Assembly: GCA_039714215.1 (NCBI GenBank)
Contig: JBDLJU010000168.1
Location: forward strand, 1-6,762
DNA: 6,762 nucleotides
Direction of reading: 5' to 3'
From: UBA11579 sp039714215
Lineage (GTDB): Bacteria; Chloroflexota; Anaerolineae; Anaerolineales; UBA11579
Each line of letters opens with the position of its first letter. Positions within the stretch are counted from its first letter, which is position 1. Position numbers and translations under genes: made by a program. The notes under the pieces are model-generated. The model did no database searches and was not told where the DNA came from. It saw only the letters and a list, made by a program, of their open reading frames with translations. Below are positions 1-6,297 of the stretch, in pieces.

Positions 1-239
1 ACGCATTGGTTGTGGGTAACCATTGGGCCAAGATGGATCATATCCTCTTGATCCAACGAAATTTGATCCTGCCCCGGAATTCGAGAAATATCAATTAAGA
101 TAGTAACTTCTGGATGTGCATCTTGTTCAAATTCCAACATCAGATCTGTGCACCCTGCAGCGATCATAGCTTTAGAGCCATGGATCGCCAGAAGGTCAAG
201 CACCTCGGTTATCTTATTTACGCTTTTATATTCAATCAC
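1..239 (-). CDS. FAD-binding subunit of a xanthine dehydrogenase-family molybdenum hydroxylase (N-terminal part, cut by window edge)
   Basis: This is the start of a gene that runs off the left edge; 79 complete codons are present. The predicted start is GTG at 239-237, because a GGAGG ribosome binding site lies 8 nt upstream and no in-frame ATG is near. The N-terminal fragment resembles the FAD-binding domain (FAD_binding_5, CoxM/XdhB type). It has a short helix-rich start, then AGCTDL at residues 28-33, matching the family's AGGTDL flavin-pyrophosphate loop, then a strand ending LIDISRIPG and a later LGPMVTH that matches the family's 'IGAxxT' second loop. In these enzymes the subunit holds FAD and passes electrons from the 2Fe-2S centres to NAD+ or another acceptor in the cytoplasm. 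It follows the molybdenum subunit gene by 42 nt and is surely its partner. The Cys in place of the second Gly of AGGTDL is a variant. Family assignment is firm; the electron acceptor cannot be told from this fragment. Confidence 0.88.
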   Translation of the reverse strand, partial: MIEYKSVNKITEVLDLLAIHGSKAMIAAGCTDLMLEFEQDAHPEVTILIDISRIPGQDQISLDQEDMIHLGPMVTHNQC

Positions 240-247
240 AATTTGTA

Positions 248-252
248 CCTCC
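248..252 (-). promoter_or_regulatory. Ribosome binding site fixing a GTG start
   Basis: GGAGG on the minus strand, 8 nt before the GTG at 239-237. It decides the start of the FAD-subunit gene, which has no nearby ATG in frame. Confidence 0.8.
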
Positions 253-281
253 AGATAATGCCAAAAACCATATTCTATAAT

Positions 282-2576
282 CTAATTTGAAACTTCTTTT
301 CTCTGATCATTGATTGCGACACACAATTTCTCAGCAGTGATTGGGATTTCTTTTACTCGCACCCCAACAGCATCATAAATTGCGTTGGCAATTGCTGCCA
401 TCGGTCCGATAGAAGGCGGTTCTCCAATCCCCTTTGCGCCAAACGGACCAGATGTACCTGGTTCTTCGATGATTACCGATTGGATTGGAGGAATATCTAA
501 AACCGTGGGGATCGGATAAGTAGCAAAAGATGGGTTTTTGATTTCTCCCTCTTCAACAACCAACTCCTCCATGAGGCCATATCCCACCCCCTGGACAACA
601 CCGCCTTCGATTTGCCCCTCAACCCCATCAGGATTAATTGCTTTCCCTACATCGTGACCTGCGGTGATGTTTAACACTTTGCAGATGCCGGTCTTTGGGT
701 CAACCTCCACCTCTGCAATATGGGTTCCCACCAGGTATGTCGTCGGATAGGTGCTGAAACCTTTACCAGGAAGAGTTTTAAAAGGTTCGTGAGAAATCAA
801 TGAACCTCGGCCAAGGATCGGACCGCCGCGCACAAATTTTGAAATACCGATTAAATCGACCAAACTGAGTATCTGTTCCCGATTATCTTTATGAAAGGCC
901 TGACCTTTTTCCCATATGATCACATTTTTTTTACATTCAAATACACTCGCGGCAAGCTCGATCAACTGATCACGGACATCCTCAGCGGCAAGCAATACCG
1001 CTTTTCCTGTATCCTGGACTGTCCTGCTGGCGAATGAACCAGAATCAAATGGGGAACTATCAGAATCTGGGGAGCCAACATGGATATCTTCAGCTGAAAT
1101 CCCGAGAACATCAGCGGCTATCTGGCAAAAGGCGGTATATGTACCGGTCCCAAGATCCGTAACCGAAGTGAGAATAGTGCAGGAACCATTTCCGTTTACC
1201 CGCAAACCAGCTGAAGAAGAAAGCAGCCCCGATTCTGAAATGATATTGGCGACCCCAATCCCCCGGTTGGTACCCATATTTCCTTTTTTAGTCTGGTATT
1301 TGGCTGCTTTTAGCGCTGCCTGCATTGTTTCTTTAATGGCCATCTCCTCAAATTTCTGACCGGTGATGTTGTGATCTTCTTCGCCTGCCAAATTTTTCAA
1401 ACGTAATTCTACCGGGTCAATTTCCAATTCCTCGGCGATCAAATCCATAAAACATTCTGTGGCGAACCCCATTTGCAAACCGCCATAGCCTCGCATGCAG
1501 CCCCAATCAGGGTTATTGGTATAGATTGCTCTGACCTGCCCTTCACAGTTTGGAAAGCAGTAAGGGCCTTTAGAAAAAGCGAGTGCAACAATCGAAGTGC
1601 CGATCGCTTCATCTGCATAGGAACCCACATCCACGAGGATATCTGCCTCCCAGGCAACAATGGTGCCATCACTTTGGGCGCCAGCCCTAAAATGAATGGT
1701 ATAAGGTGGACGAGGATGCGACATCATGAAATCTTCTTTACGAGTGAGGTTTAACTTAACTGGTCGGCCGCTGGCGCGGGTCAGCAGAGCGGCAATCGGC
1801 TCAAAGCGAGCGCCTAATTTCCCCCCAAATGCACCGCCCATCCAGAGCGGAATGACCCGAACTTCCTGTAATGGCAGGCCCAGCGCCGCCGCAACTTCTT
1901 GGTGACAGATGCTCAACTGCTGTGTGCCTGTCCAAACGGTCAGGCGTCCATCCTGATCAAAATCCGCGACACACGCCCAGGGTTCCAAATAAGCCTGATG
2001 CATTGGTTTTGTCGTATAAGTTTCCGTAAAAATATGGTCTGCCTGATCGAAACCTTCTTTTATATTCCCTAAACTCAACCTGGCATCCATACAGGTGTTC
2101 TCGTAACGAATGTATGGGAAAATCGATGCATATTCCGCCAGATCAGGGTGGAGAATAGCGGCATCAGGGGCTAATGCCTCCTCCGGGGAAAAGACCGCAG
2201 GCAAATCTTCATATTCCACTTTGATTAACTCGAGGGCAGCTTGAGCAACAACCTCATTTACCGCCGCTACCGCAGCGATTGGCTCCCCAATATGCCTTAC
2301 TCGATCACTGGCAAAGGCCGAGCGATCAAATAAATAATTACCATAGGGATGATTTGGGCCATCTGAGGCAGTAATGACAGCTTCAACACCGGGCAGGTTA
2401 ACAGCCTCGCTGGTTTCAATGCTGACGATCCGCGCGTGGGGACGATCACTGGCCAGGATTTTACCGACCAGCATACCCGGTCTTGAAAAATCACTGATAT
2501 AGGTAGCTTTTCCTGTCACTTTGGCAAGCGCATCTACTTTTGGAATAGATTGCCCTACGGATTTTTTGTATGCCAT
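282..2576 (-). CDS. Molybdopterin-binding large subunit, xanthine dehydrogenase family
   Basis: A complete 764-residue protein, the usual length for a stand-alone molybdenum subunit (XdhA type). It has an N-terminal Ald_Xan_dh_C (a/b hammerhead) domain at about residues 20-125, with VGQSIPKVDALAKVTG at the start, then the two molybdopterin-binding domains from about 145 to the end. Visible motifs: GTQQ 217-220, with Q219 at the position of bovine XO Gln767; GGAFGGK 247-253, the cofactor loop; MRGYGG 361-366, with R362 and Y364 at bovine Arg912 and Phe914; GSFASRT 513-519; and GIGEP 716-720, with E719 matching the catalytic Glu1261. It should hydroxylate an aromatic N-heterocycle or aldehyde using water. 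The bovine purine-binding residues Glu802 and Arg880 align with L254 and V330, so xanthine as substrate is doubtful. No signal peptide is seen, so it should act in the cytoplasm. ATG at 2576 has GAGG 5 nt upstream. It lies after a BMP-type importer and before its FAD subunit; no 2Fe-2S subunit is visible here. The family is certain, the substrate is not. Confidence 0.93.
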   Translation of the reverse strand: MAYKKSVGQSIPKVDALAKVTGKATYISDFSRPGMLVGKILASDRPHARIVSIETSEAVNLPGVEAVITASDGPNHPYGNYLFDRSAFASDRVRHIGEPIAAVAAVNEVVAQAALELIKVEYEDLPAVFSPEEALAPDAAILHPDLAEYASIFPYIRYENTCMDARLSLGNIKEGFDQADHIFTETYTTKPMHQAYLEPWACVADFDQDGRLTVWTGTQQLSICHQEVAAALGLPLQEVRVIPLWMGGAFGGKLGARFEPIAALLTRASGRPVKLNLTRKEDFMMSHPRPPYTIHFRAGAQSDGTIVAWEADILVDVGSYADEAIGTSIVALAFSKGPYCFPNCEGQVRAIYTNNPDWGCMRGYGGLQMGFATECFMDLIAEELEIDPVELRLKNLAGEEDHNITGQKFEEMAIKETMQAALKAAKYQTKKGNMGTNRGIGVANIISESGLLSSSAGLRVNGNGSCTILTSVTDLGTGTYTAFCQIAADVLGISAEDIHVGSPDSDSSPFDSGSFASRTVQDTGKAVLLAAEDVRDQLIELAASVFECKKNVIIWEKGQAFHKDNREQILSLVDLIGISKFVRGGPILGRGSLISHEPFKTLPGKGFSTYPTTYLVGTHIAEVEVDPKTGICKVLNITAGHDVGKAINPDGVEGQIEGGVVQGVGYGLMEELVVEEGEIKNPSFATYPIPTVLDIPPIQSVIIEEPGTSGPFGAKGIGEPPSIGPMAAIANAIYDAVGVRVKEIPITAEKLCVAINDQRKEVSN

Positions 2577-2581
2577 TACAA

Positions 2582-2585
2582 CCTC
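2582..2585 (-). promoter_or_regulatory. Ribosome binding site of the molybdenum-subunit gene
   Basis: GAGG on the minus strand, 5 nt before the ATG at 2576-2574. It lies in the A/T-rich 56-nt gap (2577-2632) after the second permease gene. I found no terminator-like hairpin or clear promoter in that gap, so read-through from the transporter genes is expected. Confidence 0.65.
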
Positions 2586-2632
2586 AATTTTTTAATCAAT
2601 TTTACTTCACCGCAGATCTATCTTTTTAATGC

Positions 2633-3577
2633 CTAACCCTCACGCAAATAAGGGTTTCCCAAAGCCAAGGGAGCGCCTGACTTTGCACGGCCGTAAACCA
2701 AGACAACAATTGTTAACACATAAGGGAGGGATACCAAAATCTGGTAAGGGAAAGCAACGCCAATCGCTTGAACCTGAAGTTGGAAAGTGTCTAAAAAACC
2801 AAATAGTAAAGCAGCAAACATAATATTCACTGGCTTCCAATTGCCTAAAATCACAATAGCCAAGGCAATCCATCCTCTGCCAGCCACAATCCCAGGAGAA
2901 TAAAGACCGGCTGAAGCCAATGTAAGAAACGAGCCCCCCACCCCGGCCATAACCCCACCGAAAACAACACCCAAAAATTGATATACGGTTACATTGACAC
3001 CCTTCATATCAACAGCACGGGGATTATCACCAATTGTCCTGAGCACCAATCCATACTTAGATTTATATAAGAACAAATGAATCAGAATTACCAGAGCAAT
3101 CACGATATATGTGAGTAAATGTTGGTTGAAAAGGAACTCACCGAAGAATGGGATTTTGGAGAGTAGAGGAATTGGAATTTGTTCAAAGGTTTCTACTGTC
3201 GCCAAATTCTGAGTAGCCACACCAGCAAAGGTGACCCTGAAAAGATAAAGGCTGACACCCGCTGCAAAGATGTTGATCGTCAGACCGGCAATCGTCTGAT
3301 CAGCTTTCAGCAGGACAACTACAAATGCCAATAAGGTGCTCATCAAGGCTCCGGCAATCATTGCCCACAGAATACCCATCCAGAGAGACCCGGTATTGTA
3401 GGTTGCCAGAAAACCAGCAAAACCGCCAATCAGCATTGTTCCTTCAATGCCGAGATTTAATACACCAGACCTTTCGGTGATTAATTCTCCCAAAGCAGCA
3501 AAAAGAATTGGGGCTGCCATGCGGAACATCCCTGAAAGCAAACTGACCACAAATGTTACTTGTAAAATATCACTCAT
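2633..3577 (-). CDS. BMP-type ABC importer, second permease (COG1079, NupQ/YufQ-like)
   Basis: An integral membrane protein of 314 residues, normal for the shorter permease of nucleoside-type BMP transporters (B. subtilis NupQ, S. mutans BmpD). It is hydrophobic almost throughout, with about eight to nine likely membrane segments, including roughly residues 8-30, 46-60, 66-90, 96-115, 153-171, 199-220, 225-236, 240-256 and 277-295. Typical family motifs are present: RSGVLNLGIEGTML at 37-50, ADQTIAGLTIN at 92-102, a cytoplasmic loop GDNPRAVDMKGVNV near 183-196 that should dock to the ATPase, and AGRGWIALAIVILG near 222-235. It pairs with the longer permease encoded just before it to form the translocation path. 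Its ATG at 3577 lies inside the end of that gene, with an 8-nt overlap (ATGAGTGA), and has GGAAGG 9 nt upstream. The motifs are also shared with simple-sugar permeases of the RbsC superfamily, so the substrate rests on the BMP partner and gene context. Confidence 0.92.
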   Translation of the reverse strand: MSDILQVTFVVSLLSGMFRMAAPILFAALGELITERSGVLNLGIEGTMLIGGFAGFLATYNTGSLWMGILWAMIAGALMSTLLAFVVVLLKADQTIAGLTINIFAAGVSLYLFRVTFAGVATQNLATVETFEQIPIPLLSKIPFFGEFLFNQHLLTYIVIALVILIHLFLYKSKYGLVLRTIGDNPRAVDMKGVNVTVYQFLGVVFGGVMAGVGGSFLTLASAGLYSPGIVAGRGWIALAIVILGNWKPVNIMFAALLFGFLDTFQLQVQAIGVAFPYQILVSLPYVLTIVVLVYGRAKSGAPLALGNPYLREG

Positions 3578-4664
3578 CTATCTGCACCTTCCTGATGCGA
3601 TATTGTCTGACGACAAAAGCAATCACCAAGAAAAATAATATAACACCTTGAATTGAATGGACCAATGCAACCGGCACCTGACTCTTGATCTGCATGAGGT
3701 AAGACCCATTGATCAATGCCCCAAAGAAAACTGCCGCCACGATTGCTCCAAAGGGATTCAACTGCCCCATCATGGCAACCAAAATCCCAGTGAAACCATA
3801 ACCTGCGGAGATATCTAACCGCAGCCGGTGATGAACACCTGCGATCTCCGTCCCCCCGCCCAAACCTGCCAAAGCCCCGCTGACCAACATGGTGAGCAGA
3901 ATCGTTCGGGTGACATTAATACCTTTGAATTTTGCTGCCACCGGGTTTACACCAATCGCCCTTATTTCATAACCGATCGGTGTTTTCCAAAGCAGCAAGT
4001 ACACCAATAAAACCATTACCAGCACCAGGATCAGACCGATATGAAGTTTGGAATCAAAAAGAGAAGGGAAGTAAGTTGTCGGAGCAAAGGAGATTGACTG
4101 CGGGTATGAAGATTTTGGATCAGTCCAATGATTCTGCAATATGTAGGACATGATGAATTCGATAATGTAGTTCAGCATTACCGTTACAATAATTTCGTTT
4201 ACTCGAAATTTTGCCCGCAGGTAGCCAGCAATACCAGCCCAAACTGCACCGCCAGTCATCGCGGCCAGAATAATAATCGGCACCAATATTGGTTGGGGCA
4301 AGTTAGCTAACTTGATACTTACCCAGGTAGTCATCATTGCGCCTGCCAAAAACTGACCCTCACCACCAATATTCCAAATCTTTCCTCTAAACGCTACCAC
4401 TGCGGCCAGGCCGGTGAATAGCAGCGGCGTGGCCTGAAGTATGGTCTGCATAACTGCTTTAGGGGTACCAAAGGCTCCTTCGTAAAGGGCACCATAGGCT
4501 TCGGTGGCATCTGTCCCCGAACTCACAATTACTACAGCGCCAACCAGCAGGCCTGCAACCAGCGCGACCAAGACAGCCAAAAGATCTATCCAAGGATTAC
4601 GGATCTCCTGTTTGACTATTTTTAATTTTGTTTTTATTACTTGTTCGTTATTCATGGAAGTCAT
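3570..4664 (-). CDS. BMP-type ABC importer, first permease (COG4603, NupP/YufP-like)
   Basis: An integral membrane protein of 364 residues, the usual length for the longer permease of BMP-family importers. A short charged cytoplasmic N-terminus (about 25 residues, rich in Lys) precedes a first membrane segment near 28-49. Further segments lie near 80-92, 103-120, 125-147, 158-176, 208-225, 254-272, 288-300, 305-320 and 336-353. Family motifs are FRGKIWNIGGEGQF at 92-105, VNEIIVTVMLNYI at 155-167, a coupling-loop segment AIGVNPVAAKFKGINV near 236-251, and GYGFTGILVAMMGQLNPFG near 288-306. It forms the membrane channel together with the next permease. The first ATG (4664) is chosen because GGAAGG stands 6 nt upstream; the second ATG (4655) would be 15 nt away. 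The start overlaps the ATPase stop as ATGA, indicating translational coupling. Membership is clear. The transported compound is inferred to be a nucleoside or nucleobase-like molecule. Confidence 0.93.
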   Translation of the reverse strand: MTSMNNEQVIKTKLKIVKQEIRNPWIDLLAVLVALVAGLLVGAVVIVSSGTDATEAYGALYEGAFGTPKAVMQTILQATPLLFTGLAAVVAFRGKIWNIGGEGQFLAGAMMTTWVSIKLANLPQPILVPIIILAAMTGGAVWAGIAGYLRAKFRVNEIIVTVMLNYIIEFIMSYILQNHWTDPKSSYPQSISFAPTTYFPSLFDSKLHIGLILVLVMVLLVYLLLWKTPIGYEIRAIGVNPVAAKFKGINVTRTILLTMLVSGALAGLGGGTEIAGVHHRLRLDISAGYGFTGILVAMMGQLNPFGAIVAAVFFGALINGSYLMQIKSQVPVALVHSIQGVILFFLVIAFVVRQYRIRKVQIDE

Positions 4665-6193
4665 TTTATACCTTCCGTAACACCAGCCATAAGAAGACCA
4701 ATTTGCTCACGGCTTGTTTGATTGGTTTTAAATTCTCCCATGATCTTTCCCTGATATATCACCGCAATTCGGTCAGCAACATTAAATATCTCATCTAAAT
4801 CTTCAGAAATTAACATCACGCCAATACCCTGATCCCGAAGCTCAACCAGACGCTGATGGACGTATTCAATTGCACCCACGTCCAACCCGCGAGTAGGACA
4901 ATTGGCCATCACACAGGTAATATCTCTAGATAGTTCTCTGGCCAAAATAAGCTTCTGCAGGTTGCCTCCAGACAAACGTGCTGCCACCTGCTCAGGGCCA
5001 GATGTCGCAATTTCGTATTCCTTGATCAGGTTTTCTGCATTTTTGATTATTTCCTTTTCTTTTAACAATATTCCAGATTTGAAGGGAGAAACCCATTGGC
5101 TGCCCAAAATTAGATTCTCTGCAACAGTAAACTCTAGCAGCAAACCCTGCGTCATCCGGTCTGAGGGAATGCTGGCCAAGCCTTTGCCTAATATCTTTGC
5201 GGTTTTTAATCTGGTAATTTCATCCCCATTTAGGTAAATATTTCCTCCAGAAATCGGATGGATTCCAATAATTGCATCAAACAATTCACTTTGCCCATTA
5301 CCGCCAACCCCTGCGATCCCTAAAATTTCATTCTGATAAATACTCAAATTGATCGATTTTAACGATTCCCTTTTATCTTTACTGCTTGCACTTAGGTCAC
5401 GGATTTCCATCACCAATGTGCCTGGTTCAAGGGTTTCTTTTTCTACTTCGAAATGCACACCGCGTCCCACCATTAAGGTAGCAAGTTCTATTTTATTGGT
5501 TGTGGATGTCTTTACGGAGCCAACCTTCTTCCCTTTACGGAAAATTGTGATCCGATCTGAAACCTGCATTACTTCATTTAATTTATGAGTAATAAAAATA
5601 ACTGATGTGCCATCCATGGTCATTTTTTTAATTATCGAAAATAATTGCTCAGATTCTTGTGGGGTTAAAGCCGCGGTGGGTTCATCCAGGATCAGAATCT
5701 CAACCCCGCTGAATAATGCTTTCAGAATCTCAACCCACTGCTGCTGACCAACGGCGAGGTTAGCCACCAATGCATGCGGATCTAACTCTACCCCAAATTT
5801 CTCGGACAACGCTACCACTTTTTTGGCCGCATCTTTTATCCCCGTAGAAATACCAGACTTTTCAACCCCAACGACAATGTTTTCAACAACGGTCATTGTA
5901 GGGACAAGCACAAAATGCTGATGCACCATCCCGATCCCATGATGAATAGCATCTCTGGGGGAATTGAATTTAACATCAAAACCATTTACCTTAACTGTAC
6001 CCGTATCTTGATGATAAGCGCCATAAAGACATTTGGCAAACGTAGATTTACCTGCCCCATTTTCACCCAAGAGACAGTGTATCTCTCCGGCGGTTAAATT
6101 GAAATTAATTTGGTCATTTGCCACAAAGTTACCAAAGCACTTATTTAAATTTGAAACCTCTAACACAACTGATGAATCTTGGATTGCGCTCAT
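4661..6193 (-). CDS. BMP-type ABC importer ATPase with two nucleotide-binding domains (COG3845, NupO/YufO-like)
   Basis: A cytoplasmic ATPase of 510 residues from the ATG at 6193, typical of RbsA/NupO-like fused ATPases that power sugar and nucleoside import. Domain 1 is complete: Walker A GENGAGKST (43-51), Q-loop Q92, signature LAVGQQQ (146-152), Walker B ILILDEPTAAL with E171, and switch His203 in ITHK. Domain 2 is degenerate as expected for this subfamily: its P-loop reads GVGGNGQS with Gln for Lys (about 295-302), its signature LSGGNLQK (407-414) is intact, its Walker B region reads CVMANCPTRGLD with no acidic pair, and the switch His is replaced (LISED). Only one of the two ATP sites should be fully catalytic. 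The open frame extends 26 codons further to a TTG at 6271, but that stretch is made of a hairpin and has no ribosome site, while the ATG has GGAA 6 nt upstream and gives the usual short N-terminus. The stop overlaps the next gene as ATGA. Confidence 0.94.
   Translation of the reverse strand: MSAIQDSSVVLEVSNLNKCFGNFVANDQINFNLTAGEIHCLLGENGAGKSTFAKCLYGAYHQDTGTVKVNGFDVKFNSPRDAIHHGIGMVHQHFVLVPTMTVVENIVVGVEKSGISTGIKDAAKKVVALSEKFGVELDPHALVANLAVGQQQWVEILKALFSGVEILILDEPTAALTPQESEQLFSIIKKMTMDGTSVIFITHKLNEVMQVSDRITIFRKGKKVGSVKTSTTNKIELATLMVGRGVHFEVEKETLEPGTLVMEIRDLSASSKDKRESLKSINLSIYQNEILGIAGVGGNGQSELFDAIIGIHPISGGNIYLNGDEITRLKTAKILGKGLASIPSDRMTQGLLLEFTVAENLILGSQWVSPFKSGILLKEKEIIKNAENLIKEYEIATSGPEQVAARLSGGNLQKLILARELSRDITCVMANCPTRGLDVGAIEYVHQRLVELRDQGIGVMLISEDLDEIFNVADRIAVIYQGKIMGEFKTNQTSREQIGLLMAGVTEGIK
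4671..4676 (-). promoter_or_regulatory. Ribosome binding site of the first permease gene
   Basis: GGAAGG on the minus strand, inside the last codons of the ATPase gene and 6 nt before the ATG at 4664. It favours this start over the in-frame ATG three codons later. Confidence 0.7.
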
Positions 6194-6199
6194 ATAATG

Positions 6200-6203
6200 T
6201 TCC
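6200..6203 (-). promoter_or_regulatory. Modest ribosome binding site of the ATPase gene
   Basis: GGAA on the minus strand, 6 nt before the ATG at 6193. It is weaker than the GGAAGG and GGAGG sites of the other genes here, but it is the only plausible site between the hairpin and the start. Confidence 0.5.
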
Positions 6204-6228
6204 AATTCTACTGGCTTAATTTCATGCG

Positions 6229-6278
6229 TAACCAGGGAGTACTCACCTGTTTCCAGGTGGGTACTCCCCAAACGGTTA
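6229..6278 (-). promoter_or_regulatory. Intercistronic RNA hairpin between binding-protein and ATPase genes
   Basis: In the transcript (minus strand) GGGAGTACCCACCTG (6268-6254) and CAGGTGAGTACTCCC (6249-6235) form a 15-position stem with one C-A mismatch, closed by a GAAA loop (6253-6250) of the stable GNRA type. Beyond a 5x1 internal loop the stem resumes with TAACC (6278-6274) pairing to GGTTA (6233-6229). The element fills half of the 104-nt gap. It starts 20 nt after the binding-protein stop and ends 35 nt before the ATPase start. No T-run follows, so it is not a standard intrinsic terminator. By analogy with the hairpins after malE and similar binding-protein genes, it may protect the upstream mRNA end or reduce read-through, giving more binding protein than membrane parts. 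The structure is seen directly; the role is inferred. Confidence 0.8.
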
Positions 6279-6297
6279 TCTGTAAATACTCAACTGA

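Noticed and set aside
2577..2632. Promoter or terminator between second permease and hydroxylase genes
   Set aside because: The stretch is A/T-rich, but I see no convincing -35/-10 pair with proper spacing and no hairpin; only the ribosome site is supportable.
2629..2823. Plus-strand basic 64-codon open frame
   Set aside because: It is antisense to the C-terminus of the second permease. The Lys/Arg-rich composition is a by-product of reading a membrane-protein gene backwards.
4902..5237. Plus-strand open frame of 111 codons
   Set aside because: It is antisense to the second ATPase domain, whose conserved motifs prove the minus frame. Its translation resembles no family and has no ribosome site or partner genes.
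6229..6278. Intrinsic transcription terminator
   Set aside because: The stem is strong, but neither strand has a T-run after it. On the minus strand the stem is followed by CGCATG, and the downstream genes clearly belong to the same system.
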